Shown piece after piece: positions 26,479-35,711 of a DNA stretch of 64,000 nt (position 1 is the first letter of the stretch; each line of letters opens with the position of its first letter). The notes below the pieces were generated by a model that saw only the letters and a list, made by a program, of their open reading frames with translations, ran no database searches and had not been told where the DNA came from. Source of the DNA: Pseudomonas chlororaphis (lineage in GTDB: Bacteria; Pseudomonadota; Gammaproteobacteria; Pseudomonadales; Pseudomonadaceae). The stretch lies in contig CP011020.1 of NCBI GenBank assembly GCA_001023535.1, positions 5,082,501 through 5,146,500 on the forward strand, given 5' to 3'. The position numbers and the translations under genes were made by a program.

Positions 26479-29400
26479 TAAATTCTTTCCATATTCGGCA
26501 ACCACACGCGAATCAGCGAGAACAGACGATCCAGATCGATCGGTTTGGCCAGGTAATCGTTGGAGCCCGCCGCCAGGCAGCGCTCCTGATCATCCTTCAT
26601 GGCCTTGGCCGTCACGGCAATGATCGGCAACTTGCGCCAGCGGGGGTCCTTGCGGATCAGCGCGGTGGCTTCGAATCCGTCCATTTCCGGCATCATCACG
26701 TCCATCAACACCAGGTCGATGTCGTCGACTTCGTTCAGTCGCTCGATCGCCTCAAGACCGTTGCGGCCGATGACCACGATCGCTCCCTTGGCCTCCAGGG
26801 CGCTGGTCAGGGCGAAAATGTTGCGCACATCGTCGTCCACCAGCAGCACCTTGCGGCCCTCGAATACCTTGTCACGGCTGCGGGCGGTCTGGAGCATCCG
26901 CTGCCGTTCATGGGACAACCGGGATTCGACTTTGTGCAGAAAAAGTGTGACCTCATCCAGCAGCCGCTCCGGCGAACGGGCGCCCTTGATGATGATCGAG
27001 CGCGAATACTTGCGCAGCTCGGCCTCTTCGTCGCGGGTCAGGTTGCGACCGGTGTAGACGATCACTGGCGGGAATGAACAGATGTCCTCGGTGGACATGC
27101 GCTTGAGCAGGTCGTTGCCAAGCATGTCCGGCAACTTGAGGTCGATGATCATGCAGTCATAGACGTTGTCGCGCAGCAGGTCCAGGGCTTGCTGGGCCAG
27201 GCCAACGGCGGTGATCTCAATGTCATCGTCGCCGATCAGGCGGGTAATGCTGTCGCGTTGCAGGTCGTCGTCTTCCACCAGCAAGACCCGCTTGACCTTC
27301 TGCGTGAGCTTGGCTTCCAGGCGGGCGAACACGTCCTTGAGCTCTTCGCGCGTGGTCGGCTTGACCGCATAGCCGATGGCGCCCATGTGCATCGCGGCCT
27401 CGACGCGGTCCTCGACGGAAATCACGTGCACCGGGATGTGCCGGGTGCCGGCCTGTTCCTTGAGGCGCTGCAACACCGTCAACCCGGAATGATCCGGCAG
27501 ACGCATGTCCAGCAGGATCGCGTCGGGGCTCAGCCGTGACGCCAGGTCGAACCCTTCGTCGGCACCGTGGGCCACCAGGCACTGATAACCGAGTTCGTGG
27601 GCGAGGTCGAACAGGATCCGGGCGAACTTGGGCTCGTCCTCGATCACCAGGATGCAACGGCTGTCGAACGGCGCATTGTCCCGATCATCGGCGAACTGGG
27701 CAATGGGCGTCTCCACGTCGGCAATCAGCGCAGCCGGCGTCGGCTTGGGCACCACGGGTGCCGTGGTCGTCGGGGTGAATGTGCGCGGCGCGACCGGTTG
27801 CTCGCCAGCCTCGACATAGCGCTCCGGCAGCACCAGGGTAAACACGCTGCCCTGCCCCGGCTCGCTGGAAACCGAAATCGAACCGCCCAGCATGGCCGCC
27901 AGGTCCCGGGAAATCGACAAGCCCAGGCCGGTGCCGCCATAGCGCCGATTGGTGGTGCCGTCCGCCTGGCGGAAGGCCTCGAAGATGATCTGCTGCTGGT
28001 CAGCCGCAATGCCGATGCCGGAATCGCGCACGATGAAGGCAATGCCGGAGCCCGGTTGACCGGCCACAGTGAGCGAGACTTCGCCGTGCTCGGTGAATTT
28101 CACCGCGTTGGACAACAGGTTCTTGATCACTTGCTCCAGGCGCTGGCGGTCGGTGTACAGCATCGGCGGTGCGTCCGGCAGCAACTGCACCTCGAACGCC
28201 AGGCCCTTGTCCGCCGCCAGGGGCTTGAACATTTCCCGCAGCCCTTCGACCAGGCGCGGCACGCTGGTGTTTTCCGGACGCACTTCGAGCTTGCCGGCCT
28301 CGACCTTGGAGATGTCGAGAATGTCGTTGATCAGGTTCAGCAGGTCATTGCCGGCGGAATAGATCGACTCGGCGAACTTGACCTGTTCCTCGGTGAGGTT
28401 GTGCTGCGGGTTTTCCGCCAGCAGCTTGGACAGAATCAGCGAGCTGTTGAGCGGCGTACGCAGCTCGTGGGACATGTTGGCAAGGAACTCGGACTTGTAC
28501 TTGCTCGAACGTTGCAACTCTTCGGCGCGCTCCTGCAACTGGACCTGGGCCTGGTTCAGCTCGTTGTTCTTCTGGTCCATGGCGTCGCGTTGCTCGGCCA
28601 ACTGCTCGTTGGTCTGCTCCAGCTCCTGTTGCTGGGCCTCCAGATGCGCCTGGGATTCCTTGAGGATGCGCGACTGCTCCTCCAGTTCTTCGTTGGCGGT
28701 CTTGAGTTCTTCCTGCTGGACTTGCAACTCTTCGTTCAATTGTTGGGTTTCGGCCAGCACTTCCTGCAAGCGCTGGCGATAACGCGCGGCCTCGATGGAC
28801 GTGCCGACATTGCCGGCCACTCGCTCCAGCAACTCGATGTCGCGTTCGCCGAGCGGGCGCAGGAAGCCCAGCTCGATGACGCCGTTGATCCGGCCATCGT
28901 CGCTGGTCGGGACCACCAGCACACTGTTGGGCAACCCCTGGCCCAAGCCGGAGCTGACCTTCAGGTAGTCATCGGGCACTTCATCCAGGCGGATCAGGCG
29001 TCCTTGCTGCACCGCCTGGCCGGCGATGCCTTCACCGGCCTCGATGACCTGGCGCTGCTGTTCTTCATCCTGGGACATGCCATAGGTCGAGACGCGCCTC
29101 AGGAGGCCGCTTTCTTCGCGCACGTAGATCGCCGCCACGGCCGTGTCCAGGTACTGGGCAAAGAACTGCAGGATGTTGCGCCCCAGCAGGTTGAGCGTCA
29201 GTTGTCCCAGGACCTGCTCGGCCAACTGAGTCTGGCCGTTGCGCAGCCAGGCGAGTTTTTCCAGGTGCGCGGCGCTTTGTTGCTGGACTTTCAGGCTGGC
29301 ACTGTAGCTGTTGGACAGCCCCAGCAGGTCCCGACGGCCGATGTACGCCAGCAGGCCGCTGACCAGCGCGACGAACACCAGGTACAGGGCGATGCTCCAG

Positions 29401-29954
29401 ACGGTGGTGGCCCGTACCCGCTCGTTGCGTTCGGCGCGCAACTGCTGTTCGGTCTCGACGATGTCCTCGAAGGTCTTGCGGATTTCGTCCGTCAAGCGCT
29501 TGCCGCGCCCGGCCTTGACTGCGCCGCGGTAATCGCCGCTGCTGCGTTGCAGGTCGATCATGCTCTGGGCGTAGCCGGCCCATTCCGTCTGGAGTGCCTG
29601 GACCCGGTGCAGGCGGTCAGTCTGGATCGGGTTGTCGGCTGTCAATTCCAGCAATGTATCGAGTGCCGCTGAAATCTGTGGCTTGGCCACTTCATAGGGG
29701 TCGAGGAAATGCTCGTCGCCGCTCAACAGGTAACCGCGCATGCCGGTTTCCAGGTCCACGCTCAGTTTGATGGCTTCGTTGGCATTGTTGATCACCCGGT
29801 CAGTGTGGCCGACCCACTGGATCACCGACAGCAGGTAGGTGATCAGCACGACGAAAAACACCGCGCTGAGGGCGCCGATGCCCAGTGGCAGGCTGATGTT
29901 GCGGCTCAGGAGTTTACGAAAACTCTGCTCGTCGACCGAAGACGGAAGGGTCAT
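26478..29954 (-). CDS. CHASE3-GAF hybrid sensor histidine kinase with three receivers
   Basis: 1158 residues. Membrane helix at ~22-44, a periplasmic CHASE3 domain (~45-190, with LETGMRGYLLSGDEHFLDPY), a second helix (~187-207), a GAF domain (~240-380), a long coiled coil (~385-500, rich in Gln/Glu), HisKA (FLANMSHELRTPLNSSLILS), HATPase (NLLSNAVKFTEHG, DSGIGI, GTGLGLSISRDLA) and three receivers with acceptor Asp in ILLDMRLPDHSG, MIIDLKLPDMLG and VLMDVMMPEMDG. First gene of the overlapping minus-strand cluster; its stop touches the CheR start. Kinases of this layout are often coded with CheB and CheR in Pseudomonas. The stimulus is unknown. Confidence 0.94.
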   Translation of the reverse strand: MTLPSSVDEQSFRKLLSRNISLPLGIGALSAVFFVVLITYLLSVIQWVGHTDRVINNANEAIKLSVDLETGMRGYLLSGDEHFLDPYEVAKPQISAALDTLLELTADNPIQTDRLHRVQALQTEWAGYAQSMIDLQRSSGDYRGAVKAGRGKRLTDEIRKTFEDIVETEQQLRAERNERVRATTVWSIALYLVFVALVSGLLAYIGRRDLLGLSNSYSASLKVQQQSAAHLEKLAWLRNGQTQLAEQVLGQLTLNLLGRNILQFFAQYLDTAVAAIYVREESGLLRRVSTYGMSQDEEQQRQVIEAGEGIAGQAVQQGRLIRLDEVPDDYLKVSSGLGQGLPNSVLVVPTSDDGRINGVIELGFLRPLGERDIELLERVAGNVGTSIEAARYRQRLQEVLAETQQLNEELQVQQEELKTANEELEEQSRILKESQAHLEAQQQELEQTNEQLAEQRDAMDQKNNELNQAQVQLQERAEELQRSSKYKSEFLANMSHELRTPLNSSLILSKLLAENPQHNLTEEQVKFAESIYSAGNDLLNLINDILDISKVEAGKLEVRPENTSVPRLVEGLREMFKPLAADKGLAFEVQLLPDAPPMLYTDRQRLEQVIKNLLSNAVKFTEHGEVSLTVAGQPGSGIAFIVRDSGIGIAADQQQIIFEAFRQADGTTNRRYGGTGLGLSISRDLAAMLGGSISVSSEPGQGSVFTLVLPERYVEAGEQPVAPRTFTPTTTAPVVPKPTPAALIADVETPIAQFADDRDNAPFDSRCILVIEDEPKFARILFDLAHELGYQCLVAHGADEGFDLASRLSPDAILLDMRLPDHSGLTVLQRLKEQAGTRHIPVHVISVEDRVEAAMHMGAIGYAVKPTTREELKDVFARLEAKLTQKVKRVLLVEDDDLQRDSITRLIGDDDIEITAVGLAQQALDLLRDNVYDCMIIDLKLPDMLGNDLLKRMSTEDICSFPPVIVYTGRNLTRDEEAELRKYSRSIIIKGARSPERLLDEVTLFLHKVESRLSHERQRMLQTARSRDKVFEGRKVLLVDDDVRNIFALTSALEAKGAIVVIGRNGLEAIERLNEVDDIDLVLMDVMMPEMDGFEATALIRKDPRWRKLPIIAVTAKAMKDDQERCLAAGSNDYLAKPIDLDRLFSLIRVWLPNMERI

Positions 29955-30213
29955 GGAATAGGCCTTGGTGGACAGTTGAAAAGCGTGGAGTTTGCCCGAA
30001 AAATACCGGCTGGTTCCACATTTTCCGACAAGTCAAAGGCGCAATTCCCACAGTCAGTCTGCCTTGCAGCGAAGAAGCGACTATCCTTGTCAGCTCTTGT
30101 ACTATAGATCCTTTCTTGTACAACTCCGGGAACTTGTGCCACCTCGCCACTTACTGATGCATGAGGCGAATCATATTGATGCCCCACCCGTCCCTTTTTT
30201 CGAGAATGCCGAT

Positions 30214-30585
30214 ATGTCCACCCCTGTTCCCGCCACCCCACCCACCATTCTGGTCGTCGAGGACGATGACATTGTGCGGATGCTGATCGTCGATGTGCTG
30301 GAAGAGCTGGAGTACCGGGTGCTGGAGGCAGATGGCTGTGACCAGGCGCTGGATTTTTTGCGCAACGAGCACCAGCCCATCGCCCTGATGATGACTGACG
30401 TGGGCCTGCCGGTGATGGACGGCCGGGAACTGGCCAAGCAGGCCAGGCTGGTGCGCCCCGGGCTGGCGATCCTGTTTGCCAGCGGCTATGCCGAGAGCAT
30501 CGACGTACCCGAGGGCATGGCGGTGATCGGCAAGCCGTTTTCCATCGATCAGTTGCGCGACAAGGTCCAAGGCATTCTTTCTTGA
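30214..30585 (+). CDS. Single-domain response regulator
   Basis: 123 residues from the ATG at 30214; in-frame upstream ATGs exist but the segment before is not receiver-like. One receiver only: VVEDDDIVRMLI, acceptor Asp in MMTDVGLPVMDGRELA, LFASGYAES and Lys in VIGKPFSID. Similar to the receiver at 23438 and to the C-terminal receiver of the KaiC-coupled kinase (same DVGLP motif). Divergently transcribed from the CHASE3 kinase, with ~260 bases between, and probably part of the same relay. Confidence 0.85.
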   Translation: MSTPVPATPPTILVVEDDDIVRMLIVDVLEELEYRVLEADGCDQALDFLRNEHQPIALMMTDVGLPVMDGRELAKQARLVRPGLAILFASGYAESIDVPEGMAVIGKPFSIDQLRDKVQGILS

Positions 30586-30662
30586 GCCCGGGCGTAATCT
30601 TGGTCACTATCGGCGCCCCGCGCGCCGACGGCGCCTGATTCGATCCAAGGAAGCGCCCGCCC

Positions 30663-31955
30663 ATGCGTCACCCCACCGCCACCAAAGTCCTGGTTATCGG
30701 CTATGTCTGGCCAGAGCCACGCTCATCGGCTGCCAGCGGGCACGTCATGCAGATCCTGGAAACCTTCCTCGGCCAGGGCTGGGACATCACCTTCAGCAGC
30801 CCCGCCGGTTTTGGCGAACACCGCGCCGACCTCGCCGCCCTGGGCATCCGCGAGGAGCCGATCGAACTCAATAGCAGCAGTTTCGATACCTTCATCCGCG
30901 AACTGGCGCCCGATATCGTCCTGTTCGACCAGTTCATGATGGAGGAACAGTTCGGCTGGCGGGTGGAGAAGCACTGCCCCACTGCCGTGCGCGTGCTGGA
31001 GACGTCCGATCTGCAAAGCCTGCGCCACGCCCGTCATCAACGCCTCAAGGATCGCCTGAAAGTCGACGACACCGCCCAGGACTTCAGCGATCTGTTCGCC
31101 CCGGCCCTGCGTGAGGAGTTCGAACGGATGGCCGACACCGACCTGGCCAAGCGAGAAATCGCCGCCCTGTACCGCTGTGACCTCAACCTGATGGTGTCCG
31201 AGGTCGAAATCGAACTGTTGGTGGAACACTTCAAGCTGCCTCGCAGCCTGCTGCATTGGTGCCCGCTGATGCTCGACCTGTCCAGTGAGGTGCCCGTGCC
31301 GTTCGAAGACCGGGCGCACTTTCTCAGCATCGGCAACTTCCGCCATGCGCCGAACTGGGATGCGGTGCTGTGGATGAAAAACGCCATCTGGCCGTTGATC
31401 CGCCAACAACTGCCGACGGCGCAACTGCACTTGTACGGTGCCTACACCCCGCCCAAGGCCGCCGCGCTGCACAACCCGGCGCAAGGCTTTCACATCATGA
31501 ACTGGGCCGAAGATGCCTTGCAGGTCATGTCTGCCGCCCGCATCTGCCTAGCCCCCCTGCGCTTCGGCGCGGGCATCAAGGGCAAATTGATCGACGCCAT
31601 GCTCTGCGGCACGCCGAATGTCACCACCCCCATCGGCGCCGAGGCCATGCAGGGCGAGAACCCCTGGCCCGGCGTGATCGCCCACAGCGCCGAGGCCATC
31701 GCCAATGCGGCGGTGCAGTTGTACCGCGACCAGGCACGCTGGACCCAGGCCCGGGACGCCGGCTTCGCCCTGTTGCAGGACCGCTACCGCAAACAGGTGC
31801 ACGGCCCGGCGCTGATCGAAAGCATCGAGGCCTGCCGAGCGCAGTTGGCGCAACGACGCCGGGACAATTTTACCGGCAGCATGCTGCGCCATCACCAGCA
31901 CAAGAGCACTCAGTACATGGCCCAGTGGATCGAGGAAAAAAATCGCAACGGCTGA
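30663..31955 (+). CDS. Glycosyltransferase family 1/4-like protein
   Basis: 430 residues, cytoplasmic. The N-terminal Rossmann half starts with VLVIGYVWPEPRSSAASGHVMQIL, a typical GT-B donor/acceptor domain. The C-terminal half has FLSIGNFRHAPNWDAVLWM, LHLYGAYT, and LAPLRFGAGIKGKLIDAMLCGTPNVTT, the usual nucleotide-sugar binding signature with its GxGxK...A...G pattern. Target unknown: no polysaccharide cluster is nearby. AAGGAAG precedes the start. It stands between the signalling island and mtlR. Confidence 0.88.
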   Translation: MRHPTATKVLVIGYVWPEPRSSAASGHVMQILETFLGQGWDITFSSPAGFGEHRADLAALGIREEPIELNSSSFDTFIRELAPDIVLFDQFMMEEQFGWRVEKHCPTAVRVLETSDLQSLRHARHQRLKDRLKVDDTAQDFSDLFAPALREEFERMADTDLAKREIAALYRCDLNLMVSEVEIELLVEHFKLPRSLLHWCPLMLDLSSEVPVPFEDRAHFLSIGNFRHAPNWDAVLWMKNAIWPLIRQQLPTAQLHLYGAYTPPKAAALHNPAQGFHIMNWAEDALQVMSAARICLAPLRFGAGIKGKLIDAMLCGTPNVTTPIGAEAMQGENPWPGVIAHSAEAIANAAVQLYRDQARWTQARDAGFALLQDRYRKQVHGPALIESIEACRAQLAQRRRDNFTGSMLRHHQHKSTQYMAQWIEEKNRNG

Positions 31956-32037
31956 GGCGCAACATCGGCTCCGGGCTGGCACCCGCCGTACGAAGGGGGC
32001 ATTATCCAGCGGCGATAACAACAAAAGCGCCAGGCCC

Positions 32038-32943
32038 ATGACCCGAACAGCGAGAGTCACCGACCCTTCCTATGAGTTGATGGATGACCATAACGGGCTG
32101 TCCATCATCTACCGCCAGCACGGTTTCCCGTGCCCGCTGGTGCGCTGGCATTTCCACAAGGAATACGAGCTGCACCTGATCGTCGCCAGTTCCGGCAAGG
32201 TGTTCATCGGCGACTACATCGGCAACTTCTACCCGCAGTCGCTGTTTCTCACCGGCCCTAACCTGCCCCACAACTGGATCAGCCAGGTGGCCGAGGACGA
32301 AGTGGTGCCCAAGCGCGACATGCTGGTGAATTTCACCGACGAGCTGTTCGAAAGCGGCCACCAGGTCTTTGCCGAGCTCAAGACCGTCGCGCCGCTGTTG
32401 GAGCGAGCCCAGTACGGCATCGAGTTCCGCTGCAAGCGCACCATTCGCCAGGCCATGATCCTGATGCAGCGCATCGCCGACGCCCAGGGCATGAGCCGCC
32501 TGGGGCATTTCTTCATCCTGATGGAGCTGCTGGCAGGCACCGACGACTACCAGTTGCTTTCCGGCTCCACCGCCTCGCAACCGGCAGACGAGCACAGCAT
32601 CGACCGCACCAACCGCGCGGTCGACTACATCTTTGCCCACTACGCCCGGGAACTGTCCCTGGAAGAAGTCGCCGAGCACCTGGGCATGAAGCCGACTTAC
32701 TTCAGTCGCGTGTTCAAGCAGGCTACGGGCCGGTGTTTCATCGAATTCGTCAATCGCCTGCGCATCAGTAAATCCTGTGAACTACTGGCCGACGGCGACA
32801 AACCGGTCACAGACGTATGCTTTGAATCGGGCTTCAACAACATTTCCAACTTCAACCGGCGCTTCCAGCAGCTCAAGGGCATGACCCCGTCCCATTACCG
32901 GCGCCTGGCGGTGCAACGTTTGACCGAGCAGAACCTGGGCTGA
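32038..32943 (+). CDS. mtlR: AraC family activator of the mtl operon
   Basis: 301 residues. An N-terminal cupin-like sensing domain (WHFHKEYELHLIVASSGKVFIGDY, GPNLPHNWIS) and a C-terminal AraC/XylS DNA-binding domain with two helix-turn-helix motifs (LSLEEVAEHLGMKPTYFSRVFKQATG and VTDVCFESGFNNISNFNRRFQQLKGMTPSHYR). In P. fluorescens MtlR activates mtlEFGKDYZ in response to mannitol, sorbitol or arabitol. Position directly before mtlE on the same strand, separated by 334 bases, agrees. The C-terminal RAC motif match is strong; the ligand assignment rests on context. Confidence 0.93.
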   Translation: MTRTARVTDPSYELMDDHNGLSIIYRQHGFPCPLVRWHFHKEYELHLIVASSGKVFIGDYIGNFYPQSLFLTGPNLPHNWISQVAEDEVVPKRDMLVNFTDELFESGHQVFAELKTVAPLLERAQYGIEFRCKRTIRQAMILMQRIADAQGMSRLGHFFILMELLAGTDDYQLLSGSTASQPADEHSIDRTNRAVDYIFAHYARELSLEEVAEHLGMKPTYFSRVFKQATGRCFIEFVNRLRISKSCELLADGDKPVTDVCFESGFNNISNFNRRFQQLKGMTPSHYRRLAVQRLTEQNLG

Positions 32944-33277
32944 GACTTTTTTTGCATCGCCCCCTTCCTTCTGTGGCGAGGGGATTTATCCCCGCTGGGC
33001 TGCGAAGCGGCCCTCTCTCATTCCAACTGATACGCCGCAACGGCAAACACCCTGGGGCCGCTGCGCGACCCAACGGGGATAAATCCCCTCGCCACAGGTA
33101 AACCTTCTCACTTGGCTTTTTCTTTACAGTGCAAAAAAGTATCAGCACAAGTGCGACGGATGATTTGTCACGCCGTGCAGGGCGGGCTGTAATCAGCGCA
33201 CATTCTTCCCTTCATCCGGAAGACACAAAAACAATAACTGTCCTTCTGCAGCCCCTGGCGCGGAAAAGGAGTGCGCG
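32944..33277. other. mtlR-mtlE intergenic region with inverted REP pair and mtl promoter
   Basis: 334 bases. The first half holds an inverted REP pair (32972-33096, listed separately). The remaining ~180 bases before mtlE should hold the mtl promoter and the MtlR site. AAGGAG seven bases before the mtlE ATG is the ribosome site. No coding frame. Confidence 0.6.
32972..33096. repeat. Inverted REP pair between mtlR and mtlE
   Basis: The 23-base arm starting TGTGGCGAGGGGATTTATCC at 32972 recurs exactly as its reverse complement at 33074-33096. Such pairs (BIME-like) are common in this Pseudomonas group. Could fold as one long hairpin in RNA and separate mtlR from mtlE. Confidence 0.85.
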
Positions 33278-34588
33278 ATGAAACCTTCGGTAAAAGCTCT
33301 GCTTGTCTCCACCTGCATGACCCTCAGCAGCGTCAGTTTCGGCGCACAGACCCTCACCATTGCCACCGTCAACAACAGCGACATGATCCGCATGCAGAAG
33401 CTCTCGAAGACCTTCGAGGCCGAGCACCCGGATATCCAGTTGAATTGGGTGGTGCTCGAAGAAAACGTCCTGCGCCAGCGCCTGACCACCGACATCGCCA
33501 CCCAGGGCGGCCAGTTCGACGTGCTGACCATCGGCATGTACGAAGCCGCACTCTGGGGCGCCAAGGGCTGGCTGGAGCCGATGAAGGACCTGCCGGCATC
33601 CTACGATCTGGACGACGTCTTCCCTTCCGTGCGTGACGGTTTGTCCGTCAAAGGCTCGCTGTACGCCCTGCCGTTCTATGCCGAGAGCTCGATCACCTAT
33701 TACCGCACCGACCTGTTCAAGGACGCCGGGCTGACCATGCCCGAACACCCGACCTGGACCCAGATCGGTGAATTCGCCGAAAAGCTCACTGACAAATCCA
33801 AGGAACAGTACGGCCTGTGCCTACGGGGCAAAGCCGGTTGGGGCGAGAACATGGCCCTGATCACCACCCTGGCCAATGGTTTCGGCGCGCGCTGGTTCGA
33901 CGAAAAGTGGCAACCTGAATTCAATGGCCCCGAATGGAAGGATGCGCTGAACTTCTACGTCAGCAACATGAAGAAATCCGGCCCGCCGGGCGCGTCCAGC
34001 AACGGTTTCAACGAAAACCTGGCGCTGTTCAACAGCGGCAAGTGCGCGATCTGGGTCGACGCCAGCGTCGCCGGCTCGTTCGTGACCGACAAGACCCAGA
34101 GCAAGGTCGCCGATCACGTCGGCTTCACCTTCGCTCCCCACGAAAAAACCGACAAGGGCACCTCGTGGATGTACTCCTGGTCGCTGGCGATCCCCACCAG
34201 TTCCAAGGCCAAGGACGCGGCCAAGGTCTTCACCACCTGGGCAACTTCCAAGCAATACAGCCAACTCGTCGCCAAGACCGACGGCATCGCCAACGTTCCG
34301 CCAGGCACTCGTACTTCGACCTACAGCGACGAGTACATGAAGGCGGCGCCGTTTGCCAAGGTAACGCTGGAATCGCTGAAAGTCGCCGACCCGAAAGCGC
34401 CAACTCTCAAACCGGTGCCTTACATCGGCATCCAGTTGGTGACCATTCCTGAGTTCCAGGCGATCGGCACCCAGGTGGGCAAATTCTTCTCTGGCGCGCT
34501 GACCGGCCAGCAGAGCGTGGACCAGGCGCTGACCGCCGCGCAATCGACCACCGAACGCGAGATGAAACGCGCCGGTTATCCCAAGTAA
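33278..34588 (+). CDS. mtlE: Mannitol/sorbitol ABC transporter substrate-binding protein
   Basis: 436 residues. A signal sequence (ALLVSTCMTLSSVSFGA) precedes a family 1 solute-binding fold: LTIATVNNSDMIRMQKLSKTFEA, LPFYAESSITYYRTDLFKDAGL, TWTQIGEFAEKLT, GKCAIWVDASVAGSFV and a C-terminal helix. First gene of the polyol operon with a strong AAGGAG site. Binds mannitol, sorbitol or arabitol in the periplasm and delivers it to MtlFG. In the P. fluorescens mtl operon the gene order E-F-G-K-D-Y-Z is the same as here. An inverted REP pair follows it and separates it from mtlF. Confidence 0.95.
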   Translation: MKPSVKALLVSTCMTLSSVSFGAQTLTIATVNNSDMIRMQKLSKTFEAEHPDIQLNWVVLEENVLRQRLTTDIATQGGQFDVLTIGMYEAALWGAKGWLEPMKDLPASYDLDDVFPSVRDGLSVKGSLYALPFYAESSITYYRTDLFKDAGLTMPEHPTWTQIGEFAEKLTDKSKEQYGLCLRGKAGWGENMALITTLANGFGARWFDEKWQPEFNGPEWKDALNFYVSNMKKSGPPGASSNGFNENLALFNSGKCAIWVDASVAGSFVTDKTQSKVADHVGFTFAPHEKTDKGTSWMYSWSLAIPTSSKAKDAAKVFTTWATSKQYSQLVAKTDGIANVPPGTRTSTYSDEYMKAAPFAKVTLESLKVADPKAPTLKPVPYIGIQLVTIPEFQAIGTQVGKFFSGALTGQQSVDQALTAAQSTTEREMKRAGYPK

Positions 34589-34620
34589 CCACGCTGCTTT
34601 CATTGTTTTGTAGGAGTTCC

Positions 34621-34713
34621 CGTGTGGGAGCGAGCTTGCTCGCGATGGCGGTGTGACAGCCACCTTGATATCGACTGTCAGGACGCTATCGCGAGCAAGC
34701 TCGCTCCCACACG
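34621..34713. repeat. Inverted REP pair between mtlE and mtlF
   Basis: A 26-base arm (CGTGTGGGAGCGAGCTTGCT..., 34621-34646) and its exact reverse complement (34688-34713) with 41 bases between. In RNA this would make a very stable hairpin 33 bases after mtlE, inside the operon. Such elements often protect upstream mRNA. Confidence 0.9.
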
Positions 34714-34768
34714 GGACGGCCCCCACATTCAGGGATATTCATTCGCCTGCACACATCGGTCCAATGCC

Positions 34769-35701
34769 ATGAATACTTCGACGACAACCACCAAGGCGCC
34801 CATCGGGGTTGCCCCGCCGGCGCGCAAGATCCGCCTGGCGAACCCTGGCTGGTTCCTGGTCAGCCCATCGGTGGGCCTGTTGCTGCTGTGGATGATCGTG
34901 CCGCTGGGCATGACCGTCTACTTCTCGATGATCCGCTACAACCTGCTCTATCCCGGCGAGAACGAGTTCGTCGGGCTGGAGAACTTCACTTACTTCCTGA
35001 CCGACTCGGGGTTCATGCCCGGCGCCACCAATACCCTGTTGCTGGTGGGCAGCGTGCTGCTGATCAGTATCGTGCTCGGGGTATTGATCAGCGCGTTGCT
35101 GGAGGCCAGCGAGTTTTTCGGTCGCGGCATCGTGCGCGTGCTGCTGATCTCACCATTCTTCATCATGCCCACCGTCGGCGCGCTGATCTGGAAGAACCTG
35201 ATTTTCCACCCGGTTTCGGGAATTCTCGCCGCCGTGTGGAAACTGTTCGGCGCACAACCGGTGGACTGGCTCGCCCACTACCCGTTGTTGTCGATCATCA
35301 TCATTGTGAGCTGGCAATGGCTGCCCTTCGCGATCCTGATCCTGATGACCGCCATGCAGTCCCTCGACCAGGAACAGAAAGAAGCTGCACGGCTGGACGG
35401 TGCCGGCCCGATCGCGATTTTCTGGCACCTGACCCTGCCGCACCTGGCCCGGCCGATCGCCGTGGTGCTGATGATCGAGACGATTTTCCTGCTGTCGGTG
35501 TTCGCCGAGATCTTCACCACCACCAACGGTGGCCCGGGCTACGCCTCCACCAACCTCGCCTACCTGATCTACAACCAGGCGCTGGTGCAATTCGACGTCG
35601 GCATGGCGTCGGCCGGTGGCCTGATCGCCGTGGTCATCGCCAACATCGCCGCCATCATCCTGGTGCGGATGATTGGCAAAAACCTCACCGACAAGCATTG
35701 A
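34769..35701 (+). CDS. mtlF: Polyol ABC transporter permease MtlF
   Basis: 310 residues from the ATG at 34769 (the open frame extends upstream into the REP pair, where no start with a ribosome site is found). Six membrane helices: PGWFLVSPSVGLLLLWMIVPLG, TLLLVGSVLLISIVLGVLISALL and others. The permease EAA loop reads EAARLDGAGPIAIFWHLTLPHL, the contact to the ATPase MtlK. MalF-like inner-membrane component of the mannitol/sorbitol importer, paired with MtlG, whose ATG is 11 bases downstream. Confidence 0.94.
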   Translation: MNTSTTTTKAPIGVAPPARKIRLANPGWFLVSPSVGLLLLWMIVPLGMTVYFSMIRYNLLYPGENEFVGLENFTYFLTDSGFMPGATNTLLLVGSVLLISIVLGVLISALLEASEFFGRGIVRVLLISPFFIMPTVGALIWKNLIFHPVSGILAAVWKLFGAQPVDWLAHYPLLSIIIIVSWQWLPFAILILMTAMQSLDQEQKEAARLDGAGPIAIFWHLTLPHLARPIAVVLMIETIFLLSVFAEIFTTTNGGPGYASTNLAYLIYNQALVQFDVGMASAGGLIAVVIANIAAIILVRMIGKNLTDKH

Positions 35702-35711
35702 GGCCGCCGCC

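Noticed and set aside
27567..29672. Long plus-strand frame (701 codons) opposite the CHASE3 hybrid kinase
   Set aside because: Antisense shadow; the minus strand is unambiguous kinase sequence.
32972..33096. Inverted repeats between genes as insertion sequence ends or CRISPR
   Set aside because: Same palindrome recurs in many intergenic places without an internal gene or regular spacers, the behaviour of REP elements.
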